Assembly (NCBI RefSeq): GCF_023343835.1
Contig: NC_064443.1
Coordinates: 4,402,001-4,466,000 of the forward strand
Origin: Lagopus muta
Taxonomy: Eukaryota; Chordata; Aves; Galliformes; Phasianidae
Reading direction: 5' to 3'
Length of the DNA stretch: 64,000 bases
Positions within the stretch are counted from its first letter, which is position 1. Each line of letters begins with the position of its first letter. Of the stretch, positions 27,401 through 40,450 are shown one piece after another. Position numbers and translations under genes: made by a program. The notes below the pieces were generated by a model that was not told the DNA's origin, made no database searches, and worked only from the letters and a program-made list of their open reading frames with translations.

Positions 27401-30400
27401 AAAAGTTCAAGGAGAGTCCTGGTTCTCTTTCTATGGGAAGAGGAAGGACAGCTTACATTCTTTCAATACTACTTATGTTGCAAGCTAGCACATAATCAAA
27501 CTTTTTTTGTTGTTCTTCCAGTTGAAGGTATCTCTATTCTGCACTGCAAGTCCAGCCAGTTCTCTAACACACAGTTAATAGCCATTCTCTTCTCCGTTGG
27601 TTCAACGTTGGCATTAAAAGTACACAAAAGCTGACAAGAACATGCAGCTGGATGGTAGGATTTTTTCTTATTACTTTTCCAAATTTTTACACCTAATCTT
27701 TTAGGTTGTTTTTTTGTTTGTTTGTTTGTTTGGGGTTTTTGTTGTTGTTGTTTTGCTAGTTTACTTCCTTGCTTGTTTGTTTTTAAATAATAACACAATA
27801 TTTGCAATTCTTCGCTTAGAAACAAATAAGCATTTATACTCCAAAGAGAAGCCATTAAAGAAAAATTTGCAACATGGCAAACTTAACAGACTTCCTAAGA
27901 AACATCATCTGGAAGATGTCCTGAGCCTGTTACCATTTTTTTTCCAAATCCATTGACCTGGCTTCTTTAATTGTTTTACGTTTTGTTCCTTGTTTTAAAT
28001 TGCTTTCAGTGCAAATATTGTGCTCATCATGCATAGCCTACCAAAACAAAACTTCTTGTTGGAGGGTTTTGTGCACCTTTTCTCTTTTAGAGGGCCTGGA
28101 TTAACAGCTGTATAAGGCAGAAATACCACCTAGAAAAACTTCATGCTGTTACAGTCTGACAGTGTATAAATTCATAACCTATGAAAAACCTGCCTACCAT
28201 TTAAATTCCAAATCTCTTTCCCTTAAAGTTCCCTGGATTTTCTCCAGAGCTCTAATAGTGTTTAAAAATAGTGTGGCACCACATAGGTAATGCTATGGGT
28301 TTGAAACTAGCGTAGATATTAGCTCTCTGTTATCACTTCAGCTACCAAAATTTAAAGTTTGTTTACTTATTTGTGCAGCACTTAGCAGGATTTGAAATTA
28401 AACAAACAAACAAAACAGCAATCTAGTGACAAAGAATGTTTTCAGTCTCATTTTACTGTTATTGATACCCTTTGGTCCTGTACTACTGATAGCAGTGACT
28501 TTTCATGGTGAGTAGTTATTGAGGAATGGAGGGACAGCAGGACCTTTCCTTTGGAATAGCATCAATACTAGGTTGACTCAGAGAGTTTAACAGTTCCTGG
28601 TTTTTCTCTGATTTTTTTTTTAGTAAGTTCTCATCTGTAAAATGTAGAAAAATAGAGAATATATGCTTAGCAAAGAATAGCCATGTTTTTTTTCTCTCAG
28701 TTATCCCAGACCAAAAGAAAGAATCTGTTGCTATGACCCATTGTTTCATCAAAATGTTGCTGAGAGTTGTTTGAAGTCGGGCAGTGTTAACCAAAATGGG
28801 CTGTGGCTTGGGCTAATTTGTAGGCACTTTACTCTTAAGCGCAGTAGCTGAAATACGGCAGTCTGTATTCCACCAGCCGGTGACTGTTATTTTGTCCAGG
28901 TTGTAGTGAATTCTTCTGAATGAGTCACTTGAGAACTATATTAACCTAGCCAAGGAAATTGGCTCAGCAGAAGGGAAATTTAAGCTACTCCCAGAAGAAT
29001 TAATAGTAATACATTGAAGTAGCAGTGTTGCTGAGTAGCGTAAGGTATTCTCTAACCTATTTGTTGCTAAATTCTCTAGCAACAAATTTTTCATCTCGTT
29101 TCCCAATTCAGGTAAACCTCATTCCCGGATAAGCGTAAAGATGAGCACTCCAACCATCTATAATTTCAAGTACTGATGGTTGCCCCCTGGTAATCGGCAA
29201 CACAGTCTGCCAATTGCAGCTTCACTGTAGCATTTTTTCACATCTCATGGAATTATTTTGGACGTTCTTTGACAAGATTGTCAGAGCTCTCGACAGCTGT
29301 TTGTCTGAACTTCAAGTACTAAGTGTGTTTTAGTCAGTTTAGTCAGGCCAGGCCTCACCTGCAGTTGTACCTTCTTGTAGGCACTTCCTTCAACTTGGCA
29401 ATAAAAAGGGGCTGTCAGGAGTTCCAGAAGAGATGTGTTGTTTCCTAGCTGGCAGGGAGTATTCACTGTGTTACCGTTTGCTGTTGAAGTCTAAATGCCT
29501 GTTCCAACTTGCTTTTTGAATAGATATTTATATAGGATGTTGATATGAAGGAGAAAGGACTTTGCCTCTCTAACTGAAGGTCACATGCATATAATGTTTT
29601 ACTGCTGCAAATAAAAAGTATGATTTTTTTTCAGTCATTCTTTTTAACTTCCCTCCTTTCCCATACAGTTACTTTCTGCTATTGTTTGGCAGTGGATTGC
29701 TGCTTCAGCAGCCTTCAGGAGCATTCAGTAATTCAGGTTTATTTGCTTTTGAGCACCAGACGCTTGATTTTTGTTTGATCTCACCAGAATAATTCATTTT
29801 TTTTTATTTATCAGTGAAATGATCTTATCCACTACATAAAAAACAAACAGGAGGCGTTATTCTTTCTCACTGAGGAAACCACTAATGTTTTCCTCACTTT
29901 TGGTGCAATGTTTGTACTCTCTTAAAAAGCTTCAGTTTGGCATCTCTGGCAAGATGAGACAGTGCTGAAGGAGCTTGGTGCATTTGAAATGAAAGCTGGC
30001 TCCTCATTTCTGAAATAATTTTACTTTCTAAATCAAACCAGTGTGGGCTAAAACTGTGTACAGAAATGCTGCTAAAATTGTTTCCACGTCATGTCAGCAT
30101 GGACCTGGAAGAGCTGCTGGGCAGTGAAGGTTCCAAGTCTTGCCTGCCTTCTCTGAGTTTTCTGGTTGACAGCCAGGAAATCACTGTCTTCTTCCCCCAT
30201 CTTCCCAACCCCTGTGAATATCTCCTCCTCAGCCCAGTCTTCCCCTCACAGGTAGCAGAAGGGTGTCAATGGATAAGCAAATTAATTTCCAGTGACAAAT
30301 TTCTTTCAAATTTGTGCAAGAGTGAATGGAAATCTGCAAGGCAGTTGTGATTTTGCTTGAGGGTTTTGCTTTGTCTATTAATGTCTCTGTTTTCATTTCA

Positions 30401-31188
30401 CGTTTGGAAGCCTGACTTTCATACAGTATTTCTGTAGGTGTTACCACTTCCTCAGGAACCTGTGACTCAGGCAGTATATAAATGAAATGACATCACTGGC
30501 AACTTTTGTTTGAATTGCCTATTTCCTAAATAGGGACTGTCGTTTTTTTTCTTTTAATACTTGCATCATTGTTTTCTGTTTTGTTTTGTTTTTTGAGAGA
30601 GGAAGGGGAAATGAGGGCTTTTGATTATCTAGGACTATTACAAGTAACCAACTGAATGTGTTTTATCCTTTTGAATCATTGAAATCAACAGTGCTGAAGT
30701 TTACTTAAAACAGGAGATTAGCATTTCTACACAAAGTATTTTATGAATGAAATCATTGCCAGTATGTGTTAGCAGAGATTCTTTTGGTACAAAGCATTCT
30801 TAATTTACTGCTGATGTGTTGAGAGAGGGACAGCGGGCAAACAAGAAGAGCCTGAGCATAATTTTCCATATTATTTTGGAAGTAAAGCAAACAAAAAACT
30901 GTGTTTTCATACTACTGGTTGAGCTTCAGTTTTAAGTGGATCTCCCTTGCTGCTCCCTCACTAGTGTGTACACTACAGGAGATTCTTGGTATGTTTCAGT
31001 GTTTCCTTCTCTGTAACTGATATTTTTCAGTGATATCACTCCATGCATCCATAAATAAATGTGAAGACCCGGAGTAAATTTTACTTGTTAGCCGAGTGAC
31101 TCCAAAGCAGGCAGGAGCACTGGTTATAGCAGACATGGTGCAGGGAAACCTTCAGCAGCTGTGTTTCTTCTTTGGACAAAATTCCCCA

Positions 31189-31320
31189 TGACGTCACTTG
31201 AGGAGTTGGCTGTTAAACCGTGAAGAGTAATGTCAGGAATCATTGTCATCAGAGGAACGCGAGAAGTTGGATGTCTGTCTAGATCGTTTATTCATAGTGC
31301 TGCGGGTCAGGCTATAAAAG
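31189..31320 (+). promoter_or_regulatory. candidate regulatory block with CRE and TATA-like motif
   Basis: A perfect palindromic CREB/ATF site, TGACGTCA, lies at 31189-31196. A consensus TATA-like octamer, TATAAAAG, lies at 31313-31320 in otherwise less AT-rich DNA. Both are known promoter motifs. No downstream gene is evident, so this could be an enhancer, a promoter for a non-coding RNA or a chance pairing. Confidence 0.3.
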
Positions 31321-31778
31321 CGTTGCATTTATTTATTATTGTCATGCGCAAAGGATCACTGTTCTTTTGTTTAAATAGCAACAGCTTTGGGACTTTGTAA
31401 GACATGGATACAACAGAACGTTGTCTGAGTATGGCAGAGTCCCTTTGGCTATGCTTTGATTTTATCAGTTCTTACCAAGTGGACAGTCACTTTGTGGTTG
31501 CACCTGAAGGGAAAACTGAAATTAGGTCTGTGTATTCAGGGAGGTGGAGTTGGTGACTACTACCACAGGTTGTGGTTTTTCTTCTGACTGTGTGATTTCA
31601 CGTCAAACTTTGGCACAATTAAGAACTGTATAATTAAAGTCATTGCACTAAAGGAAAGCACTAAACCAAAGTCTTGGGGAAAAAAAAAAATGCTATGTTT
31701 CGTAGGGTTTTGTTTTGTTTCTAATAATATAGAGGGCCTGGTAATTTCTTGGGGTTTTTTTGTTTTTGTTTTTTGTTT

Positions 31779-31808
31779 TGTGTGTGTGTCTGTGTGTACG
31801 TGTGTACA
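31779..31808. repeat. imperfect (TG)n microsatellite
   Basis: A short run of TG dinucleotides interrupted by C and A follows a T/G-rich stretch. It has no apparent function. Confidence 0.75.
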
Positions 31809-33185
31809 TGAGCTTTTTTTTTTTCCTTTATTTAATATTTCAGTCATCCTTCCCAAACTTTCTGTTCAGTCTCCTTTGCATCCTTTATTTTCTAAATGAC
31901 CTTTATGCAGGCATCCTGTATGCTGTTAATGAAAAACTCTTCCTGGAGTTCCACCCAGTAGCTATTGGAGCAGTGGTTACACGTTATTATTGGTACTAAG
32001 TCAGAAATGCTTTGAGATGATAGATGGTATAAATGTAACAGCATTCCAATTATTTGGTCACTCAAACAAAAAAATTTTTTTTTTCCCCACTTTAATTAAA
32101 ATATTTACTGTTGAATGTCTCTTGTGTGCCAAATTACGTAGTAGTTGTGGTTTTCTCTGCTGTAATAGTTAAGAATGAGTGAGCTATGCATACCCTGCCT
32201 CATGAACCATGCAGAGCAGCAGCTGATGTATGGAACATAGTTGGACCATCCTCACCAACTGCCTGATGCTTTTGATAGACTAGCGCTCTCAGAAGTCCCA
32301 GGAGAAAGACATTTAATTTCTTGCTAACTTTCTTGCTAACAGTTCAGCACTGTTTAGCAAACACTGCAAGCCTAAAACAGACTTCTTTGTAACTCTTTGC
32401 TCAGATTTGAAGAGGAGGAAGAGCAAGCAAGTCAACTGGTGTGTGCACAGCATTTCTCTGTTGCTGGAGATATTCGAGTTCAATTTCCAACAATGGCAGA
32501 TATGACATAATCTAGTTTCCTGCTGCTAATATTTGGAAATGTCATTAAGAGATTCTGATAGATAATGTCAAGATGAACAGTGCTTAAAAATCAACAAGGA
32601 ATAGTGAATAATAGCATACCCATTGATCTGAGATACTGGAAAAGAATGTGATTTAAAGGTCTGTGACACTGATTATATAGATGAGTATTAGCAGTAGGCT
32701 GTGTTTTTGGTTTTTGTGGGGTTTTTTTTTGCCATAAGGACATGCAATGGCATGTTGTTTCAGAATATGACCAAATTATTGATTTTAAATTATTTTGTTG
32801 CTATAGTTTTAAATGATTGTGGCTTCATACATTTTTGAAGCCAAAATGTTCTGTTCCAGCTTACGTAGTATGCAGTGAGCTTTAAAAGCACTTATGTTTT
32901 AAAGAAAGTTTGTCCTCTTCATAACTGCCAGAAATGTGGGAAGAAGGATTAAGACAGGACACATACACAGTGGCCACCATTTAGTTTTGGCTTCCATTTG
33001 AAGGGGGTTTCACATAGTGACAGGGCACCGCCAGTATTTGGCAGGGATCTACGAGCTTGCCAAATATCAAATGGCTCTGTGATTCTCTGTCAGGCATTTC
33101 TTTGCACTGTTGCACCTTTGGATATAACAGTCCCCTTTGTAGGGCACTTTTAGGACCACAAAGATGGTGAAGGACCTACAGTAAG

Positions 33186-33552
33186 ATGTATGAGGAGAGC
33201 CTAAAGTCTTCTTGTTTGTTGAGCCTCAGGAGACTGAGGGGAGAGCTTGTGATGGCCTACAGCTTCCTCACGAGGGGAGTGAAGTGGCAGGTGTTGATCT
33301 CTCTAGAGACAGTGGCAGGACCTGAGAGAATGGCATGGAACTGTGAGAAGGAAGTGTCAGGCTGGGTGGTATGGACAATTTCTTCACTAGAGGGTTATTG
33401 GGTGTGGAATAGGCTCTCCAGGTCATAGCCCCAAGCTGCCAGCATTCAAATAGTGTTTGGACAGCACTGGACATAGGATTTGAATTTTGAGTGTCCCTGT
33501 TTGGAGTTAGACTTAACAATCCTTGTAAATCCCTTCCAACTCTACAATCTTT
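33186..33552 (+). mobile_element. CR1 LINE 3' fragment
   Basis: A forward CR1 3' fragment. It contains 'GAGACTGAGGGGAGAGCTTG', 'CCTACAGCTTCCTCACGAGG' and a terminal 'ATCCCTTCCAACTCTACAAT' block. The usual octamer tail has decayed. It is 5' truncated and lies between ATG7 and VGLL4. The 80- and 97-codon frames over it come from the repeat and are not genes. Confidence 0.9.
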
Positions 33553-34962
33553 CCCTCCCATCCATTGCCTGAGCTTGTTTTGGTAGAGTGTCTTCTGTTG
33601 GTTAAGTACCTAATACAGCAAGACCAACATTTGAGTCAACTAGTCAATAGAACAGCAGGTGAATAACAGATCATACAGGTAGATCTCTTCTCTAACTTTG
33701 CCTACTATAGCCTTTTAATTTAATCAGTTTGGTCATGGAGTTAGTGAAGTTCATTTGTCTCCTTTTTTGGATGCTCAAAGCCAGACATCAGTGTTGTCTT
33801 AAACCGGGTTGCAGAATTCTGAAGGGACTCTGATTTCACATGTAAAGATAATCTTACGCTATTAAGCATGTATTTTAAAATTTTTATGTGTGTAAAGGAG
33901 AAATAAATAAATCTGTTGTTAACTTTCAAATGGCTGCTCTGTCAGTTTTATTCTTTCCTGTGTAGATGTGCTAAAAATATATATCTACTAGAGCACACGT
34001 ACTGTTTTGTGTAGCAATTCAGCTCCTCCTATTGAGAAGCCACAGTAGAACATTTTTTATTTTTGTGTAAAAGGAAAAAGGAGAAGGAAGAAGTTAACTG
34101 GGTGCACTGTTTAAAAATGACTTTCTGGTTTTGAGGCTTGTGTTTTCTGTTACCAATCTGACTGCTAGAAGCTTTAACTGGTTGTTTTGCATCAAGTGCA
34201 TTCTGTTCCCAAGTGGAATCAAATCCACGTTGTGCCTGGGTTGTTAGCATAGTTGGAAAGCAGAGTAATATAAATTAGCAATCTAAGACTAAGAATGGTT
34301 AGAAATAACATCTGTTCTGTTTTCCAAGGTCTGCACTCCCATTTTAAGTTTCTGTGCCCTAGAATTAGAGGTTTGGGTTCTTTTGCAAAAGGAAGGTGCA
34401 GATTGACTTTGGTAATGGAACAGAAGAATTGAGGAGCAAGAATAGATCATAAAATGGAAGACTGGGGTAAGAATTAAACCTGTTCTTTTTTATTATTATT
34501 TTATTTTTTAACAAACATTTCTTGTTGAGTTTTGATAATTTGTTGTAAAGGTACTTCATAGGAGATAAAATCATTTTCATGCATTTCCTGGGTGAAACAC
34601 AAAGAACTGTTCATGAACCAAGTACAAGGTGTAAGTAAGTAACCATCAACTGTAGACTGTTGGACTATCTCATAGTGTTAATGACATGTTGGCATTTTGC
34701 TAAATTTTCACAGTGTGGACATTGACTCCTTTCCCCATTTAAACTTTTCACAAATGAAGTTCAAAATATATCTATCATTATATATACAATCACTTACTTC
34801 ACAGAAGAGTAAAGAAACTTCAGTTGTTAAAGAAGAGCAAATAAACTGAAATCCTTTGAAATGGTTCCCCACTGCCCCACATCTCTGTTGTAGTGAAGCT
34901 CCAGGCATTCTTTTTGTCCTACTGTGTTAATATTTCCTTTTCCTTCCCTGTTTCCATTGTAG

Positions 34963-35117
34963 CTGGGAGATAGGAAGGGCAGAAGAAAAGCACAAGCGCC
35001 AGAAGAGGAACCTGGAGGAGAGCCAGGAAACACAGCTATAAAGAGATTTGCTCTCTGTTTGAGGCTTTAGGAGCAATGGATCAAGGATGACCCAGTTTAA
35101 GAGCTTTCTCATCAGAG
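34963..35117 (+). other. exon-like segment, unknown transcript
   Basis: A very strong splice acceptor precedes position 34963: a long CT-rich tract ending in TTGTAG at 34962. A possible donor, CAGAG/GTATTG, follows 35117. Read in phase 0, the segment stays open for 35 codons with a Lys/Arg/Glu/Gly-rich start and stops at TAG 35068-35070. I recognise no protein. It could be an alternative 3' exon of ATG7, part of a long non-coding RNA or a chance match. Confidence 0.3.
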
Positions 35118-38100
35118 GTATTGTCATTGGCTTTGAGTAATTTACATTCCTCCCAAGAGTTTTGGTTCATTTTCTGGTCAGGGTCTGTCTATCAGAAATT
35201 CTCTAGAGACTTAGCATCAATTTTCTTCTATTTTGGGGCTTCCTCTTGGGTTGCACTAACTATAAGGTTTCAAAGATTTACAAGGAGTACAGGTTGGGCA
35301 GTCTTTTCTCTTTACTTCAGTTCCAAAAATAAGTGCTACTTAAAAGTCTCCCAATTTTTCTAAAACTCTCAGGGAAGAGAACATTCTTAATCTGTGCCTT
35401 AACATGTGCTCTAGAAGTCCACTTCCTAAAGTAGGCTTTTAGACCCACAAACAAAGGTTCTTTATGTCTAAAAGCTTCATTATATGATCCCACACCTTAA
35501 TAAATGTTCCATGTGCTCTCTAAACACCATACTGTGTGGAAATTTTTGGAGTGTTTTGGTTTGAGGTTGTAGTGTGGCTCATTCACACATCAGGCTTGCA
35601 AAGCTAAGCAGTGGAATTTTCCCAAGGAGAGAATCTCTACTTTTCATCAGTCTGACTAGTTGGGTTGATCAGAGTTTTCTCAGCTCTCAAAACATTGTTG
35701 CTGGTCTCCCAGCACTGTTTTTGTTTCTGTTTTGTTTTTCCTGGGTGCAGGGTGGGGAAATTGCAGAAGGGTGTTTTTTATATGCCTTCAAGTTCCGGGA
35801 ATCTCTTTAATTTAAAAATGAACACATCTGTTTTGTGAGTGTGCAGAAATGCTTTAAAAGGTGAAACTGAATGGCTCAAGAGCAGAGTTAATTCCAAATG
35901 CAGTTACTTATAATTTATAACCTGACTTTTACTTTAATTTTGCTTTTGAAAAAGTTCAAGTGAAATGTCTTCTCATGCAGTGTGATTTCAATAAGTTCTA
36001 TGAATAAATAACACAGTTGTGGTGAGATATCAGTGTTACTACCTTACAGTGGTTCAGGAAAGTCACAACCAAAGTAACTGTATGGCAAGAATGCTTTGTA
36101 GTCACTGAAACACATGGATATTGCTCTGTTTGTTATGCCTTAGTATCTGTGCAGACAAGCACCTCACGAAACAACTGAGATTTGTACAAGTAATACAAAA
36201 GCAACTATCTGTATCTTTTCCTTAATGTGTTAAAAGAGAAAGCCAATTTTTTACCTGCTGTGGAATAGTGTAAAGAAGTCCTGAAGTCCAAATCCTGATG
36301 ATTCTCTATAGGCAAGATCATATATTTGGCTGCTGTGATGTTTTATACTCTGTATACGTGCAGTAAATGTTAAATTCTGCCAGCTAATCAAATTGGATGC
36401 ATTCATTTTCTTTCTGGAGCTCTGGAGATCAGCATTCTGAGTATAGATTGCTGTGCTATTAGTAGCTCACAGGAAGAAATTCATCAGTTCAAAGAAATGT
36501 CTGCAATGGCTGACTTTGAAGCCTTGGGCAGATTTTATGTTCATGGACACTGGCAAGTTAATTTGACTATTGTTGTAGATACCTATCTATGCCAGCCAGA
36601 ACAGTAGTATGAAGAAAGGAGTCTAGGCCCCCACCTGGGAGCTTTGCTTTCACTGTTAATGGAATCAAGGGAAGGATCTAGTAGAATATACGAAGAGGGG
36701 AAAGCAGCGGATTGAAATGTGAGCTACAATTACCTGTGCTAGTAGAATTATCTCCTTTCTTAGGGGAAAATTGCATGAACTGTGGTCATCTTCACCACAG
36801 AAAGACACAACGTTGAGAAGATGGGATCTGTCATGAAATGACCATTCAAAGGAACAAACTCTTATAGAAAAAAGAGTATGTTTTCTTCCCTTCATTAGCT
36901 TCTCTTTCTCTAGTGATGTATGATATGTGGATCTGCTATTGACTTTAATCTTTGGCCTTTGCCTAGGCATTTCCTGTGAGAATTGGTAGGACCAAATCTG
37001 CCTCCAGAGTTCAGCTACAACAGGGCAGAGCAGGGAGAGAATCCCACTCCTCTTTCCTGTACTTCCAGGCATAAATTGTTTATTTGTTGGATTAATCACT
37101 GAAGTTACTGACATATCAGCAAAGTCACCGCTTGATTTATTACTGCTGATTTTGCATCATCCTGAAAGGTCACAGCCTGACTCACAGAGTGTGTTTGTGA
37201 GGCTGGAAACAACAAAAGCAGTACTTCTTGTTGTGAGAAGAACTGATGGAAATTTTCAAAATGAGAAGTCTCGCCATGTTCCATGTGGTGATGGCTTTGC
37301 GTGGCTGGTTTTGTTGTATTACTTTCTTTTTTCCAAAAACACAAAGTCTGCCTAACTACACCACGCTGCATCGTGTAGGGCAGTGCTGAATGGAAGCTGA
37401 AGGGTAAATTAGCAAATTTCTGAAATGACAAAGGAGTGGTTCAGAATGAAGACATCTGAAATAGCATGTTTTAGATGTCTACAGCACAGTCTTTAAGAGT
37501 GGAAGTTCCTTTTACATGTATGTGGTTGATTATTCTGAACCCTGTTCATAGCCTCTATTCAGACAGCCACATCTGTATTACAATAAAGGAAACTGTATAC
37601 TCTCCTGTGTTATTTTCCCCTGGACTATTCTGCTTTCTTGGTTTATGAGGAAGGTTTTCTCAAAGCAAAAGGGAGCAAATTATGTACGTGAGTGTGCTGA
37701 AGGGCTCTGCTAGAGACTCACCTGCCAGCAGTGGGAGTCCAGAGGCTGCTGCATGTGTTGGCTTCAATGGAGGAAGCCAGCTGATGCTGATCAGAGATGC
37801 TGATGGCTGCTCCTGTGTCAGGAGATAAGTCCTAGTTTACGTCTTCTTAACTCTGCAGTTCTATTACTTTGGTTTTCAAATTTGATGTTTTAATGTCAGT
37901 ATATAAACAGAATAACAAACCCCAGCAACGAGAACAATGTCAGGAGCCATTAATGACCTGAGAAAATGTTTGATAAATGAAAGTAGTGTAAATGAAGGTG
38001 TAACAATGAGAGCAAGAGGAAAGGACTTTGCTGCTGTAAACTCTGTAACAATGCCCGTGGTGCATTTTGAATACATACGTTTTCTTCTGAAGAAGCTAAT

Positions 38101-40265
38101 AGTGTGAGGTTTTCTGTACCCTTAGCAGGAGCCCTTTTGAAAGGAAAAGGAAAAGGAAAGGCCCTTGCTTTAATCTCCAAGTATTGTTAATTCTTTCCAT
38201 TATTTCCATCCTCACTCCTTGCTGTGTGCTCTGCCCACCACCTCCACCCCACCCCCACAGGAAAGAACCAAAAGTTGAGGATACTACAGTGGACCAGTGG
38301 AGAACAAAGGTTCGACTTTAGGCTGAGAACTTTTTAACTATTCAAAGCTTTTTTTTTTTTCCTGAAAGCAAAAAACCCAGTTTTTTATACTTTCTTTTAA
38401 CTAACGAGAAGGAATATAATTGAAATAGTTTCTCATCAGTATGTTTTAAATGTAACACACAAACCATATGTTGTTAACCCCTTATCTTAATGTTTCAGGA
38501 AGCAAGAGATTTGAGCTTTGTGTTTTCCTGATTTAGAAAAAGTATCACTGATTCCACCTTGAATAGCAGGACACTATCAGAAGGACTCTGCTTGCACAAT
38601 ATTTGCTCAAACTGAGTAAACAGTTTAAAGATAAGCAGCTTTTGGCTATTAAATGTAGCAGGCGTGTGGCTGACACAGCTTCACGCTGACAGATGCCTTT
38701 GTGTCTGTCTTTGTGATGGAGAGCACACAGATGTTCTCTATGACATTTAAAAAAAAACCTGCTGCTTAGCAAAATAAAATGTAAAATTAGAATGAACAGT
38801 GCAGCAGTGAATAGTATAACTGGTCAGCCTACCCAGCAAAAGACTGTCTCATGTTAGTGTAGTGAAGCGTGTTCTTACTGGTACTCAGTAACTGCTTCAT
38901 CATTACTTAAAAATAGCCTACGGAAAAAGAAATTCTCTTTTTCTGCCTCTATTAAGATACAAAATGGATGCTAATCTGAATACCCATGTATGACTAGTTC
39001 CGTGCCAACCATTTTTAGCAGGGAGGCATGTCAGTCAGATATAAATGCTGAAGTGATACCCCAGTTTGCAGCCGTAAAAACTCCTAAGTTAGTGTACTGC
39101 CATCTTATGAACTGGTCTCCTTTGTGATTTCCTTTGTGACAAAGGAAAATATGAGAAATCCATATTTAATGTTTCTTAGAGATGCTGCTGGCACAGGGAT
39201 GGAGGCTGCCTGCACTGCAGTGTTGTCCACTTCTGGCAGCGGAGCACACAGCACATGGGAGGAGCTTGAGCTGCAAATAGTTGGGCACCCAGGCATGGTG
39301 CCCTGGGCATCTGGTCAGGGTGTGTGTCCTGGTCTCAGTCAGAAGCAGCGTATCTGGAAAGCTGCTGCTCTTCTTTCATCTGGAATGGGTGTTGTCCACG
39401 TTAAGCACAAAGCATGTAAAGAGACTTCAGCAGTAATTGTGGTGAAACATCTGGTTCCCTTCATGAATTCTACCACGCTGGTCCGGGGAGAGCTGTCTCT
39501 TTTCAGTCAGTTTAGTGGTGTGGAAACTCCTGAGGAGAAGGAAAATCCTGCTAAGTGATATTCGGGAACATGGAGTGTGTCAGCAAAGAGACCAAGAGCA
39601 TTGCTCCAGATGATGGTGCTTCCCTGTCACAGCCCAGGGGAGCATGCAGAAGCAGCCTGCAGGGGTCCCAGCCTGGCACCAGCAGAAGAGTTATTGTGCT
39701 GCTCTGCTCACGAGAGTGTGCCTACGTATATTGGTGGTTTTTGAAAACGTGGTGACCACATTTGCCAAGTATTAAACATTTCTGTAAGTAAAAATGAAAC
39801 CTGATATCAAGCTAATCCATGGACAAACACTAAGTGCCTTTCCTCATTGGAGTTGTTGTGTGGAAGCCCACAGACTAAGGAATTCAAGCCTACTTCTGAA
39901 CTAAAAGTTTGAAGGCTCTGCAGAAGATTTCCAGCTGGCACAAGGTGCTCGTCCTACCATTTGAAGGTCAGATAAAATGTAAAGGACCAGATTTCTCCTC
40001 AGACTTTTTTTAATTAAAAGAAAAAGAAAAAGAAGTTTAGTTTATTGCATTTTAGCCTCTGTTTTTGCAATGGCTGTTCTGTACTGGGCTTAGTCTTCTG
40101 CAGCTTGCTTTCAGCCTGTGCTGAGGGTGTTATGAGACCTGAGTTTGCTGTAAACTATTAAATGTTTTGGAGGAAACCTCAAATTAGAGAAGTGGAGAAA
40201 GGAGTGATGTGTGTGGCTTTAGATCCAGGATGACAAGATCTGCTATTCTTTGTTTCTTTCTACAG
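35118..40265. other. intergenic DNA between ATG7 and VGLL4, middle part
   Basis: No recognised gene. Two longer open frames occur: 149 codons on the minus strand from an ATG (36665-37114), and 144 codons on the plus strand from a GTG (39124-39558). Neither resembles a known family, and both lack supporting splice or promoter context. The part around 39.2-39.7 kb is somewhat richer in G+C than its surroundings. Confidence 0.55.
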
Positions 40266-40450
40266 AAATGACGGTGTTTCCCTGGGACAATTGTTGGGCA
40301 AGATTAAGCTTGAATACACTCGGGAAATTTGCTGCAACCAAGAGGTTGAAGGATGAGCACCAGTGGGAACGCCATGTACTGAGGTGAATCTAGAACTGGA
40401 CTGGTGCTCAGAAGACTATGGTTATAATCCTGGTAGCCACACAGGGAGAG
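40266..40450 (+). other. candidate first exon of a small unknown gene
   Basis: The segment is bounded by a good acceptor-like sequence (TTTCTTTCTACAG ending at 40265) and a consensus donor (GAG/GTAAGTT at 40450/40451). An ATG at 40418-40420 in strong Kozak context (A at -3, G at +4) opens a frame, M-V-I-I-L-V-A-T-Q-G-E, that reaches the donor in phase 0. A separate 39-codon upstream frame (40268-40387) would act as an upstream ORF. If the acceptor is used, this is an internal 5'UTR/start exon of a longer transcript. The protein is not recognised, and the segment may instead belong to a non-coding RNA. Confidence 0.35.

Larger units (their letters stand above)
24446..34962. other. intergenic DNA between ATG7 and VGLL4, left part
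   Basis: No recognisable gene was found here. The sequence is AT-rich with TTTG-type low complexity near 27710-27755, a TG-rich microsatellite near 31780-31808, a small inverted repeat at 29059-29087, a CRE/TATA-containing block at 31189-31320 and one CR1 at 33.2-33.55 kb. Part of the left end may belong to a longer ATG7 3'UTR. Open frames here are short and resemble no known protein. Confidence 0.6.

Noticed and set aside
29059..29087. 11-bp inverted repeat around ATTTGTTGCTA
   Set aside because: It is short, AT-rich and of a kind expected by chance in 64 kb. No associated gene end or element was found.
33186..33561. 80- and 97-codon frames near 33.3 kb
   Set aside because: They cover a CR1 3' fragment, a non-coding part of the element.
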